DNA from: Warburgia ugandensis
Taxonomy: Eukaryota > Streptophyta > Magnoliopsida > Canellales > Canellaceae
Direction of reading: 5' to 3'
DNA: 64,000 nt
Assembly (NCBI GenBank): GCA_035236585.1
Contig: CP141138.1
Coordinates: forward strand, 26,113,437 to 26,177,436
Shown here: in pieces, positions 50,055 through 63,784 of the stretch
How the letters are laid out: each line of letters opens with the position of its first letter
Position numbering within the stretch: the first letter of the stretch is position 1
The notes under the pieces: generated by a model
The model's database searches: none
Seen by the model: the letters and a program-made list of their open reading frames with translations, nothing else
What the model was told of the DNA's origin: nothing
Translations under genes and position numbers: made by a program

Positions 50055-50882
50055 TTATACAAAACATTCTTTTGAACCTTGTAATAGGGGAAAGGACCAT
50101 AGAACCTTTGCAGGAACACTTGTAATTGTCTTAGTTGAATTCTTCTTTAACTTCCAACTTGGCTGTCCACAAGTTGGGCATGTAGTTTTATCCTTGTGTT
50201 CCTTCCTATACAAGATGCAATCATTGGGACACGAACGTATCTTCTCATACTTCAATCTTAGTGAAGCCATGGTTTTCTTTGCCTCCCATGTGGACCTCGT
50301 CAATTTATTATCCTTTGGTAGCATCTTACCTACTACTTTCAAGATTTTTGTAAAACCTTGATTTGAAAAACCAAATCTTGATTTCACATTGTAAAGTTCT
50401 ACCACTGCTGGCAGCTTGGTACAATCTTTATACTCAAGGTACAATGGCTGATCAGCTTCCTCTAATGTAGTGTGAAATTGTTTAGGGTCATCCTGGAAGT
50501 CATCATGTCCATCTTGAAATATTGGTACAGTTGTACTACTATCTCCAACACTTCCTATAGTGTCTTGATCATATATTCTAGGCCTTGTAGAGGGCCTATG
50601 TGAAAGTGCTTCTCTATGCCAAATCCATGGGTGGTAGCTTTTGTCGATTCCATTAAAGCACAAGTGTTCTCTCAACACCCTTACAATTAATTTTTTTAAG
50701 TTTCCACATTTTGAGTATGGACAATGAATATGATTACGATCAACACCTGCCTTAAGTGCAAACTCTATGAAATTTTCTGTACCCTCATCATATTCTTTCA
50801 ATGCCCTTATTGTAGACATCCAAGTATATTTGTCCATTATCATAAGAAATAAAGTAAATTTGCTTGGAGACTTGTAAGACAT
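50055..50882 (-). pseudogene. CACTA transposase-associated domain and Tnp2 start
   Basis: A 275-codon open frame, the longest in the window. Residues 17-100 are the transposase-associated domain (YTWMSTIRALKEYDEGTENF, HCPYSKCGNLKK, YHPWIWHRE), a DNA-binding module with paired cysteines. From residue about 165 the Tnp2 family begins (LYNVKSRFGFSNQGFTKIL, KIRSCPNDCILYRKEHKDKT, CPTCGQPSWK). It probably opens at the second Met (MDKYTWM), as family members begin this way. The frame ends before the next Tnp2 block. Confidence 0.9.
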
Positions 50883-51450
50883 GAAAAGATTAGGTTAGGC
50901 ATTTTACCAAACACTAGATATACATGAATTAGAAGTATTCAAAATAACTACATTTCATAGATATTTCCAATTAACAACGAAAAAAAAGCAAATTATGATA
51001 GACACATTCATGAATGAAATCAACTTTCAAAAGACAATTTCTAAATCACAACCTTGTAAAAATTCTTCAAATATGCATAATAGTACGTATGAGATGAACA
51101 TAGAGATACCAACACTCAAAAATCAATATTGACCGCGAATTTGTGAATGTAATTCCAATTCACGCATGTAGGATTTGGTTTAGAGTAGGGAAACAGAAAT
51201 CTGGTTTAGTTTTTTAGCACAGATAATAAACACAAAGTGAATAGGCATGGCGGAAGTTGACAAAATAATTCTTAAAGCAAAAGTACAATTGAAGTTAATT
51301 TCAAAAAAAGGACTTTAAATGTATGCACTTTTAAAGTCGTTTTTAGAAAGCAACTTAAAATGTGTGCAATCTTAAAGTAGTTTTTATGGAAACAACACTT
51401 TTAAAGTCGTTTACATAAAAATGACTTTTAAAGTCATTTTCTACAAACGA

Positions 51451-51918
51451 ATTTAATAATTTTTAATTTTTCACACGAAATATATATATTTATATTTTAT
51501 ACCTTATAAATTTACATAAATACACAATAAAACTAATTTTACAACATAATGATATGTATATATCTATAAAAACAAACACATCAATAAGGAAATTAAATTA
51601 TTTTTTGATTATATCCTATATTACATATATATATATATATCAAAATGTTACATATGATTAGATCTTGTCAGTCAATATCTATTTTTCATCAAAATCTAGC
51701 ATAGTGTTTAGCTAACACCACTCGTTTTTATCAAAATAGGCCAAAAGTTGATGTTATAACCACCATTCTTCATCAAACCCTAATTTTGGCTGAGAACCAC
51801 AAATCATATAGTTCTCCCTTCTTCAATAGTGAGGCTTGAGAGAGAAGTAGTTGTCATTTTCATTGAAATCATTTGGTTTTGGTGAAACCAGGATGATCAA
51901 ATAGATTCTTAAACCCCA
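51451..51918. other. AT-rich flank between CACTA and the solo LTR
   Basis: Could contain the CACTA right terminus: TAGTG occurs near 51707 and 51825, but neither has a matching partner that I can find on the left. Confidence 0.4.
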
Positions 51919-51923
51919 TGATA

Positions 51924-54900
51924 TGTAATAACCCCAAATTTTTTTGTAATTATTGAGAAAAATCAATAAAGTTTGAATTTTCAAAAATTTTGAGTTAGAT
52001 TATTAGGTTATTAGAAATTCTCTTTTTATAGAGATTAAACCATGATTTAGAACTTATAAATTATGAATATACTCAAAAAACCAATTAAAATGACACTAAG
52101 TACATTGAATTCTGAGTTAAAATGAAAAATTCCTAATTTTCTCGACTTTTATAAACAAAAGGGTAAAATGGTAATTTTACTTATAACTAAGAATTTAGAC
52201 ATGAATATTTGGAATGTACTTAGAAAATTGATCAAAATGAATCTAAGTACACTAAATTTTGAGTTCAGACAAATAATGTCTATTTTTCTCAATTTTTGAG
52301 AATAAAAGGGCAAAACAATCATTTTACAATTAAAGTGGGGCCCACAAAGTGGTCCAACGTTATGGAAGTAGCCATTAGTGGTCAAACCACTACCATCTGG
52401 TAGTGGAGATAGAGGTGGAGTGGTAGCTCCACTCCCCATTAAATTTAATCAAAAGTAAAAACATTATAATTATAGGAAATTTACAAAAAATTCTAAAACT
52501 TGCCTATAAATACCTCCAAAAAATCTCCAAAAATTTTCAAAAATCCTTAGAAGTTCCCTAGACTCCCCTAAATCTCAAATCCAAATTCCTTCCCTATCTC
52601 CCCCAATTCCTCTTTCAAATCTCCTCTTTTATTTTTCCTTGTTGGAGCATCCACGTATGTACCCCGCCTCTATACCAAGTGGAGATGTCGGGCGTGTCAT
52701 TTAATGCGTCGTCCCTGGTGAGATAGGGTTTATGTCTGAAAACCCTAATCTAATTAGCCATCCATTCTTAACCGTTAAAATAACATCTTGACCATTGGGT
52801 CTGTTTGAGCTAGCCTTCTATACAAGTTTTCTCTCCTTCTCTGACAACGATGATGGAGAAATCTCAGTTTGAATATTTATCTAGCATCTAGGGTTTTCTT
52901 TCTCCAGTGCATAGCTTCTCCAATGAAATACCTTCACTGGACCAACACGAGTAGGCGACCCATGTTGTCCCCTTTCATTCCAGCATGTCTTTCTAGGTTT
53001 CCGGCCATCCCTGATCTCCCTAGGCCATTGATCTGTCGAAAATGATGATCTGGCATGGAGGGTTAAGATCTCATCCTTGGATAGCTCATATGCAAACTCT
53101 GAGCTGTTGGATGAGTTTCTGGAACCCAACAAGCACAGGAGATGAAATCCTGGGCGTGGATCTTATAAGATGAGGGAGATTAGGGGATGAGTGATTCGAC
53201 GGTCCAGATCTGGACGTCTCGCCTATCACCGGTCACTGGCTCAGATTAACCTAAGATCATAGGTAGAGGAGGTGGGACACTGATTGTCCCCTCATCATGA
53301 TGATTAGATCAATTCTGAGCCATCCAAATGACTGTAAACTTGTTTCCTTAATTCTGGAGTCATCTAAACTCCAAATCAAGATCGAAAAGAAGCTATAAAA
53401 AGCTTATGAAGTCTATTTTCTTCTGAAATCATAAAATTTAATAAATAATTTATTAAACTTTCTATTTATAGGAAACAAGTTTCTAATTATCTTGATCTCT
53501 AAAATTTATGATGATTAGACCTTGGGAAACTAATCCAAATATAATATAATGTTGATAATATGTGAAATTGGGGATTTATTATGATAGATCTATGAAAAAT
53601 TAAGAAATCTACCCTTTATGGTAAAAATACCCTAAATATACAAAGGAACCCACTTGATTAGTAAGATCAAGCATGATCAGACCTTGTGGATGGGTTGAAT
53701 GAATATGATTATGATGAGATCCAGTGAGATCATGGATGGGATATGACAAAAGAACATGTCGATATGATCTTTGGACCTTAATGAAGTAAAAACCCTTAAT
53801 GTAATTAAAACCTTTGATCTAAAGGATTAACATAAAATCAAATGGTTGGATCATGATTAAAAATTTCTAATAATCTTACTTTAATTACTTTAATTGTCTT
53901 TTATTGTAAATATGATTTATGTTATAAATTAGGAAGCATGATGGTGAAATTCTTCAATTATAGCATACTATGCTCTAAATGTTCTTAGGTTATTATAATA
54001 GGTTGGTAAATTTAATTATCTTAGGGCCATGAGATTTTAGCATGATTCCATTAGATTACTAGTAAAATTTCATGTATTTTATAACCTAGGATCTATGTTA
54101 GTATATTATAGTATAAATGTCCTTAGAGTGATATAGATGTACAATTCTATTTAAAGTGTATAGTTATTTAATTGTCAAAGTATAGTGTAAGCATCTTAAT
54201 TGTCTTTAAGTTAGTAGATATAATTGTTAAATTAATAGTTATGCTTCAATATTCATAAATTAGCAAAAATGTAATCTAATGAAATATAAAGATTCATGGA
54301 CAATTAAGATGAATGAATGACTTTGACTTAATATTAGTAAGGGTTATAGTTAGTAGGATAATATAAGGAATGATTTACCATTTCCTTTGTCCAAAGTAGG
54401 AGAATAATGAACTTCCATGGATGACATTGTGCAAATCCATGAAAATTAATTAAAATCAATTAGAGAAGGGACTTAAGGTAAAGAGCTCATAGGAACCTTG
54501 TTAAAGGTTGAGCTAGTGTCACTCCAGTGGACTCTGCACATTGTGGTTATAGGGGATATACAAGAGCCAAGTGCTTTTGCCTCACCTCCCGTTGACGTAA
54601 GTTGAGGTCTAAATGCCTCCTTACATGAGGGCTATATTAACCACTCTTTGAGCAGACTTTAACTGATAAGCACTAATCATCCTGAAATAAGAATGAGCTG
54701 TCTAGTATTAAGAAGAAATAAATTATCTTCAACCAATAAGACATTAAATGGTTGAATAATAATAATAAGAACATAAAAAAGCAAATTATCTAACTTTAAT
54801 AAAAATAGTAAGTAAGATATGGATGATCAAACAAGATGAGATCTTGAATTGTAAAAAAACTAAAGGAAAAGAAATACCAATATAGATTAGATTGTTTATA

Positions 54901-57900
54901 TATGATATAGATAGTACTTATATAGAAGATCTGAACCCTTGGTCATATGTGATTCAAGGAAAAAAGATTTAGATCATCCTACATAAGGATAATAAAAAAA
55001 CCATGTAGTATGTACCATTGATTAGAAAGATGACATTATACATATAATTTGATAGATATATGTTGATCAAGACTATGACAGACTTCAATGAGTAAGAATA
55101 CCCTATTGAGGTAGGTGGATTTTAAGAATGCCTTTACATGAAAATATATGTTTAATACATGATCTTATGTTTAGAAGTATTGACATGTACAATACCTATA
55201 TATTGTGGTAAATACCTCAGAAATAAATATGATCAAACCAAATGATGAGAAAAATAAGTACGAAATGGTTAAGTTTAGAATTGAGAACAACCTTAAGTGA
55301 ATAGGTATAATATCCTCAATTTTAGGTATAAATTAATAATTTATTAAATAAATTAAATTAAAATTTTATAGATGGAATTTGGTCCTGAAAACTTAAAATT
55401 AGAAAGTACTCATTGATAGGATTCCAACAACATAAAGAACGCGAAAAAACGGAGCTCAAATGAAGGAGTTATGAGCTGTTGAAGTGTAAGGGCATTTTGG
55501 GCAATTACCAGGGCCCGAAATATAGGGGGCCAGTTTTGATAACGGCACCCCTAACTAGCCTGCCTTATTAGATTTGGCAATTTCGCAAGAGAAATCGTAG
55601 GAGGAGAGGCGTAAAATAGGAAGAGCCTCATTCCCCCACCTCAAATGCACCTTTCTATCAAGTTTAGTCCTCAATCATCTCCTTTTCCCCTCAACATCGC
55701 ACCACTGGTTTTACCCTAATCCTAGCCTCTGAGAATATGAGTTTTTTTTACGAGTAGGGCTTCGACAACCTCATGCAATACTCAACTTATAGAGGTAAGG
55801 TCTAATCCCTTTATTTTCATGTTACATGGGCATGGATATGCTAAATAGAAAAGCATGAAATCAGGGAAAATAGGAAAAAATGGAGTTTTTCCTGGAACCC
55901 TGAGTACGCTACTATCAGAGCATGATTTCATAGATTAAAACACATTATTTTACAAATCGGACCATCCATCTAGTGTATAAGAGACCCAAGATCAAACCCT
56001 TTAAATTTGGAAGAGATCCAACGGCTGATTTTTCCAAAAAAATGTGAAAAAAATACCTAGGGAACATTTTAGGAACATGAAAAAAATCGCATAAAAACCA
56101 TAGTTTTTGGAAAAATCAATGCAAAAGGATAGAAATGGAAAGTAGACAAAATTTCGAACAAAATGGCTCAAAAACCAAGTGATTTGGACACTTGTAGGGT
56201 CACCGGAGATGACCGGAAACCGGTCATCTTCTTCGGCGTCGGTTTCCGCATCGCCAGTGTAACCCAGTGTAAACTGGGGCCGCCCATGTAACTCAGTGTA
56301 AACTGGGTGCCGGTATAAACCAGTGTAAACTGCGCCGCTATTGCAAAAGAGCTTATGGTGGTCGGTCAGCCCTAAAAGAGGCATAGTTCCACTTTAAACT
56401 TTATTTTTGAGGGCGTTGTGACCGTATTAACGACGCGGACCTATATTTAACCTAAAAGCTTATAAATAACCACTTTTACTTTAGAAATTTTTTAAAATAG
56501 TGATGTGACATTGACAAGTGCATTCAAACATAAAAGTTAAAGGGATTTTACGAGTGAATTGAGTAATCTCACGTCAAGGTAGGTGACGACAATTAATGTT
56601 TTATTTTAATTTTAAAACCATGCATAATCCTAGCATAATGAGTGATTGTGATTTAAATTGCATTTATTCTTAACCGTTGATTTTATGAGATTTAGAGTTA
56701 CGTTATGATTATTATAAATTGCAATCATGTATTGAATAAACCTATGACAAATGATTTTATGAGCATAATATTATCTAATTATGCATAGATATCAATTTCT
56801 TTTCTTTATTACATTATTGAAATGGATGGATTTGGATGAGAAAGAAAAATAGAGGCTTGGTGGTTGGTCCTTTTAGAGGCTAACCTTAGGATGAGGGGCG
56901 TGCTTTGGGGATTGCGAGCTACGAGTACTCTTAAGTTTTAGCATATATATGATTTTCTCGTTTTTGTTATTTATGATGGGTGCTCTCACCCAGTGGGCGT
57001 CATGCTAGGAGGGAGAGTGCCGGCCACCCACCCTCCGAGATTTATGATGTGATAAGATTGTGATATGATAGACACATGCCCGTAGATGGCATTCAGTAAG
57101 GGTTTGGTAACATGGATAGTCCACACTACCAGTCTAGGCCTTTCCATGGGGACGGACGCTAAGTCTCCCATTATGATGTTGACGGGGAGTAGCGGTGGTT
57201 GAGACCCATGGAGGGTTGCCACTGCTGCATGACAGCCCATACTCTTATTATGTGTGCTTGCATGATGAGCATTGTGATGAGATGATATGCCTAGGTGTGA
57301 CGACACTCAGAGGCTGGATATGAGTACTCATGATCAGTGGTATTTGTTTATATGACGCTTATGGGACCCATTACCTTAGGGTGCCATTATTATTATTGTA
57401 TGCTCATTTACATTGATTCATATCATGTTTTAAATCCATGGAATGCATGTTTTAGCATACTTGATAAATTGATATTATGCCAGCATGAGTTATAATTATT
57501 TTAGCCTCATAAGTGATAGATATTTTATTTTGTCATTACTGTTATTCTATTTTATTACATTAATTTTCTATGTACCTACACAAGTGATAGCTTGCTGAGG
57601 CATTGCTTTGTTTTGCAATGCCTTAGATCTCGAGCGTGACATCAGGAAGGGCAAGACTGTTGAGAGACCGTGGTAGCAGTGGGAGATCCTCTTACTTTGA
57701 TTTATAGACAGTAATGTAAGTTAATAAATAGGACTACCATTTGACTTTATTTATGGACTGCATAATTTTATTTTATGGATTTAATTAAGATGTTATGCAT
57801 ATGATGGACATTTGGATATGGGATGTTATGATGGATAGACCCTGGGCCATATTAATATTGTGTTTTGGATATTTATTTGATTGAAAATAAAGGCGCCATG

Positions 57901-59344
57901 CATTTTGATGTTTATTGATATGCATATTTTTTAAAGTCTATTATCATAAAATTTTAATTATGTTTTAAGTTAAAAATTGTGATGTTGGAAAAGGAAAAAT
58001 AACACTCAAAGGTTTTAAGAAATGTTTTAGTAAAAAAATTAATAAAAAAATTTCTCATGGGATCCCAAATGCTATTATTATTATTATTATTATAAAAATG
58101 TCATAAAATCCCGAAGTGTCACAATAGGGGAGTAGAAAATATTTCAGCCCTAGATAAATAGATAGATAGTCTGATATGTATAAGTATTGTTTTACATACA
58201 AGCATGGATGCTTGTGGTTTTGTTTTAAATAGGCGTTGGCTTGTGGATGCTATGCTAGGAGAGTTATGAGGGTTTGGCCACCTGCTCTTTAAAACTTGAT
58301 GATATTGAATACCAAGCCTAAGAAAGGCTAAAAGTTGAGTGGGGCAATTATGGGAGGGCCGCCATTGTGACAGCTATGGTCCCCTCATACGGACATGGAT
58401 AATGTAATTTCCATTGATGATTGTATAAGTAGATTATAGAGCAATTATCTGGGTGTACTGTGCAGATCAAACTGCAAGCATGGTAGTCCTTGATTATTTT
58501 GCATTATGATGCATATGAAATTGGCATAGTGAAATGCCTTAAGTGATAGCATGATGAAATGCTAGGTAATTGTATATTACCAGTATTTTTCCCAATAACC
58601 AAAATTCCCAGTGGAGTAACTGGTTGAGATACTAATCTACTATAATGAAAGAAGTTGATTAGCTTAGTATGGGAATGATTGTTAACTGTTTTCACAATTT
58701 TAATGGATTTGTCCGTATACAATATATATGTATAAAGATGAACACAAATGACAAAGTAATGAGATGTCCATATAAATGATATGGGTCCATGAATGTGTTT
58801 ATGATAGCATGAATCATGGGATAATTGAATATTGAGATTATATTGTTAATATATTACATTTTTATCCCCTACCAAGCATAACCTACTGAGATATTGTAAA
58901 TGTTTAAATGTTTACAACATCTCATATACAGAGAAGGAGACTTAGGAGCTCAAGACTTGAAGAACTATTGAAGAATAAGTAATTAGGGTATATCCCTTGA
59001 AACGTTGTATTGAGAGTTAGTATTGTTTTAAGAGCTTGTATTGTATTTAGACGTTTGTAATTTGGATTGTGTATTTGAACAAGTATTGTAAGGACACAAT
59101 GGGTTGTGTATTGTGAACCACTAAATGGATCCTGAAATTTAATAAAAGTATATTCCTTCAATGGAATTTTATCTTGTACAAAACTCTACTTATGATATGT
59201 ATGAAGTGGTGACTTGGGTTTTACAAAACAAGTTCTAAAGAAAAGAAATTTTGTTACTTTGTTTTGCAAAAAATTTTAATAACTAAGGGCCCTGTCTTTA
59301 CAAAATGTATTATAAAATGTGTTATAAAAACTCGGGTCGTCACA
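51924..59344 (+). mobile_element. Giant solo LTR (about 4.6 kb) with a nested solo LTR
   Basis: It starts TGTAATAACCCC and ends GGGTCGTCACA, with the perfect duplication TGATA at 51919-51923 and 59345-59349. It is split by 55306-58123. The same family recurs at 59522 onward, which lacks the nested insertion and shows the empty site near 62962. No primer site, coding sequence or second LTR. GGGTCGTCACA is a common end of del/Tekay-like chromovirus LTRs. Solo LTRs arise by recombination between the two LTRs of a full element. Confidence 0.9.
55306..58123 (+). mobile_element. Nested giant solo LTR (2.8 kb)
   Basis: It starts TATAATATCCTCAATTTT and ends CGAAGTGTCACA, with the perfect duplication ATAGG at 55301-55305 and 58124-58128. 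The host LTR resumes with GGAGTAGAAAATATTTCAGC, as in the intact copy near 62965-62990. It differs in sequence from its host but shares landmark motifs (CATGCTAGGAGGGAGAGTGC near 57000, TACACAAGTGATAGCTTGCT near 57576), so it is a related family. No coding sequence. Confidence 0.92.
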
Positions 59345-59349
59345 TGATA

Positions 59350-59521
59350 TGTAATGCGAAAACCCACGTGATCTATAAAATAAAAACATAAAAAAGTTAG
59401 TAATAAGAAAAGAAACATTTATGTGATTTAAAATAAGTTGTGGTGTACTTATAGTTTTTTCCACGACACAAATAGTCCAAATATAAAAATGAAAAGTAAG
59501 AAGGAAAAAAGAGAGCAGCGT
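59350..59521. other. Short unique spacer between two giant LTRs
   Basis: 172 bases, AT-rich, no match to either LTR. It represents the older DNA into which both inserted. Confidence 0.7.
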
Positions 59522-62500
59522 TGTAATAACCCCAGATTTTTATAAATTATTGAGAAAATTTAATAAAGTATGAATTTTCAGAAATTTTGGGCTAGAATAT
59601 TAGGTTATTAGAAATTCTCTTTTTAAAGAGATTAAACCATGATTTAAAATATAAATATTTGGAATGTAATAGAAAAATCATTTGAAATGACATTAAGTAC
59701 GTTCAATTGTGAGTTAGTAAAAAATTCCTAATTTTCTAAAAAAAAAGGTAAAATAGTAATTTCACTCATAACCAAGAATTAAAATATGAATATTTGGAAT
59801 GTACTTGGAAAACCGTTCAAAACGACATTAAGTACATTCAATTTGAAGTTAAAATGAAAAATCCTTAATTTTCTAAACAAAAGGGTAAAATGAAAATTTC
59901 ACTCATAATCAAGAATTAAAACTTGAATATTTGGCGTACTCAAAAAACCAATTGAAATGACTCTAAGTACACTAATTTCTAAGTTTGGACAAATAGTGCC
60001 TATTTTTCTCTATTTTTGGAATAATAGGGCAAAACGATTATTTCACTCTTTAGTGGAACCCACAAAAGTTAGGTAAGGACTGAGATTAGCAATGATGCAA
60101 GTTAGGCATCAGCGAACACTCAGCCCTAATGGAGGTAGTGAAATTTCCACTCCCCATTTTAATATTTTGAGTGGAATTTAGATTAAAATAAGAGATTAAT
60201 ACAAAAAATTACAAAAATTGCCTATAAATACTATTTGTAAAAATTTCCAAAACTTCACCATGAAATTTCTTAGATCCCCTAGAAAATCAGAGCAAAACTG
60301 TTCCCCCATTTTCCCCCATCTCTCTCCTCTCTCTAGAATTGTACAAGAACCCTAAATTCAATTAGCCACTCCATTCTAGATAAAATTTCACAAATCTCAC
60401 CGTTCATATTGTTCTAAATTCTCTGGTCTACAAAATCCCCAAAATAATTTCAAGATCCAACGGTGCAATCAACAACAAAACACAAAACAAGATTTATTGG
60501 GTGATTTTATCTTCCAAGGAGGATTTCTTTATTTTGGACATTAATTCGTCAATTTTGAGTAAATCAAGTAGAAGGATATAATCTAATATTCAGTTTATGT
60601 CATTTTATATATTTTTAATTTAACTGGATTTGATTTTTTGTTAATGTTTCAAAAAATCAATTTTTGGTGAAAACCCCTCCATATTTGCATCATGGAGGGC
60701 TTAGATGAAAATTTTGAGCCATCCAATAGATTTAGAAGGGTTCAAAACTCCCAGGTATGAAATAACAACCAATTTCATAGAGATATGATGGCCCAATTTG
60801 AAGGAGAAAAGGGGGATGGTGATTTGATGGTCCGATCTGGATCGTCTCATCATTTATAGGTCATCACCATGTTTGCACCGGTGGTCACTTGTAAAACAGG
60901 GTGGAATGACCAGTTCCGCTGATTTTGTCCTATTCTAACGGCCAGATCAAATTTGGACTGTTAAAATGACTATGAATTTCAAACTTGAATTTCAGGGTCA
61001 TCTGAACTCCAAATCACGAGTGAAAAGAAGCTATGGAAAGCTAATGATGTCTAATTTCATATGAAATAATAAAATTTAGAAAATATTGTAAGAAAATTTC
61101 TGTTTAAAGAAAATAAGATTCTTACTTCCATGATCTTGAATTTATGAAATGATCAGACCTTAAGGATTTGATCTATTTATATTATAATGATAATGATATG
61201 TGAAATTGAGCATTTAATATGACAGATCTATGATAAATTAAGAAATCTACCCTTTATGGTAGAAGTAACTTAAAATTTATAAAGAAATTTTATTGATTAG
61301 TAAGATCAAGCATGATCAAATCTTATGGATGGGTTAGACAGAGTTAATAATGATAAGATCTAGTAAGATCATGGATCAATTATGATAAAAATATGTGAAG
61401 ATGATCTTTGGACCTTTAATGTGATTAAAACCCTAAGATCAAAGGGATGGACATAAACTCTAATGGTTGGATCATATTAAAAGACTTTAATAATCTTAAA
61501 TCATTATTTTAATTGTTTTTACTTATTAATTAAATTATGAATTTGATTTATGCCATGAAATAGGATCTATGCTAGTTTAATTCTTCACTTATAGTATAAT
61601 TGCTTTACATTGCCTTAGATTATTTGTAAATTGATAGAGTTGGCAATCTTATGACCATGTTAGTGTAATTGTTATTAATTAGTATCATTATCTTAGAATG
61701 TTAGTAGATTTGGCAATTATCGAGATAATGTTAGTTTAATTTGATTCATTTAAGTGACGTACATTATTTACTTAGGGATCATGCTAGTATACATATAAGT
61801 ACCTTGCCCATTATTCTTAGGTTTATATTGGCTTATTCTTTAAAGTTTATAATTGATTTATTGTCAAATCTTCTTAGTAGATTTAATTATTAATTAGTTA
61901 TGATATAAAGAGCATAAGGCACCAAAAATGTATCCTAATAAAAAATTAGAGTTTTATGACACAAATAAGAAGGAATGACTTTACTTAGACTTAATTAGTT
62001 AGGGCTATAGTTAGTAGAAAAATATAAGGAATGGTTCACCATCTCCTTAACCCAAAGTACGAGAATAATAAACCATAGTGAATGACATTATGGATATTCA
62101 TGAAAATTAATAAAAATTAAGTAGAGATAAATTTAGGGTATATGAGCTCATAGGAACCTTATGAAAGGTTGAGCTAAGGTCACTCTAGTGGACGCTAAAC
62201 ATTGTGGTTAAGGCGGTTATCTAATAGAGCCTCGCTCTTCCCCCACCTTCTGATGATGTTTATTGAGGTCTAAATGCTTCCTTACATGAGGATTGAAGTA
62301 ACCACTTTTTGAGCAGACTATAGCTGGTAAGCCTTAGTCAATTGGAAATAAGAGAGGTTGTCTAGAATTAGGAGTGACTAAATTATCCTCAAACCAATAT
62401 AACACTATCTGGTTGATAAATAATAATAAGAACATAAAAGGTTATTAAATTATCTAATCCTAATAAAAATTGTAAATAAGATAAGAATGATCAAAAAAGA

Positions 62501-63568
62501 TCTTGAATGATCAAAAACAACAAAAGAAAAGAAACACGAATGTAGAGTAAATTGCTATTGTATGATTATACTTGTAATATAGAGTTATTAGATTAGAAGA
62601 TCTAAACCCTTGATTATATATGATTGAAGGAGGAAAGATTTGGATCATCCTACTTAAGGATTATCAAAAGACTACTTAGTATTTACCCTTAGGCAGAAGA
62701 TGATATTATACATATGGTTTGATAGATATATGATGATCAAAGACTATGGCAAACTTCAAGGAGTAGTAATACCTTATTGAGGTAGGAGGATTTTATGAAT
62801 GCATCTACATGAGAAATACATGTTGAATAAATGATCTTATGCCTAGAAATGTTGACAAGTATAATGTAAATACTTGTAATAAATAGCTATGAAATCCATA
62901 TGATCCAACCATGATAATGAGAACATATATATATGAAATGGTTGTGTTGAGTTAAGGGAAAACCCTAAGTAAATAGGGAAATAAGAAATATTCCAGCCCT
63001 AAGTAAACAAACAGATTGTCTAATACGTATGAGAAATATTTAACTACAAGCATGGAGGCTTGTGGTTTTGTTTTAATAGGCATGAGCCTAAGGATGCTAT
63101 ATTAGGAGAGTTATGAGGGTCTGGCCACCCGCTTCCTGAAATTATGATATGATAGATACCAAGCCCAAAGAGAGGCTGAAAGTAGGGTTGGGTAATTATG
63201 AGAAGGCCACCACTGTGAAAGTCCTGTTTCCCTATATGGGCAGTGACATAATTTATCCACCGTGGTATCAGTGGAGCATGGAGCAGTTATCTAGGTAGTC
63301 TATATGGATCAGGCTACAAGCATGGTAGTCTTTAATGTATTTTGCACTATGATGCATATGAGATAGGTATAGTGAAATGCCTTATGTTTTGGCATGATGA
63401 AATGCTAAGTAATTGTATATTACTAGTATTTCCTAAGAAGGAAAATTCTCAGTATAGGACTAGTTGAAATATGAATTTCTTATAGTAGAAAGAGTTGATC
63501 AGCTTAGTTTGGGGAATGCTATTTGACTATTTTTATGATTTTTATGGCTTTATCCATGTATAGTATGT

Positions 63569-63634
63569 ACGTATGTATGTATGTATGTATGTATGTATGT
63601 ATGTATGTATGTATGTATGTATGTATGTATGTAT
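63569..63634. repeat. (GTAT)n microsatellite
   Basis: About 16 units. At the corresponding place in the other copy (near 58725) only a short ATATATGTATA occurs, so the tract expanded after the copies diverged. Confidence 0.96.
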
Positions 63635-63784
63635 AAGGATGTACATATATGACAAAATAAAGAGTTCGATTCATGAGTATGTTTATGAATAATGGGATTA
63701 TGAAGTATTAGGATTATACTATTAAATTATCATGCTTCTTGAATCCCCTACCAAGCATAGCTTGTTGAGATATTGTAAATATTT

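Larger units (their letters stand above)
47000..51450 (-). mobile_element. CACTA (En/Spm-type) DNA transposon, decayed
   Basis: The minus strand codes, in order, the transposase-associated domain, Tnp2 transposase, DUF4218 and DUF4216, the architecture of plant CACTA TNPD proteins. Both edges have subterminal repeats of the CTTTTAAAGTCGTTTT type: about 47010-47095 on the left and four or more copies at 51310-51445 on the right, partly inverted. The CACTA terminal sequence itself was not found at matching positions on both sides, so the borders are approximate. The domains are spread over separate open frames with stops and gaps, part of which may be introns. Confidence 0.85.

Noticed and set aside
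56001-57306. Open frames inside the nested LTR as coding genes
   Set aside because: No family match or composition signal. LTR sequence with chance frames. The repeated GTAAAC-like short motifs near 56255-56335 are only local low complexity.
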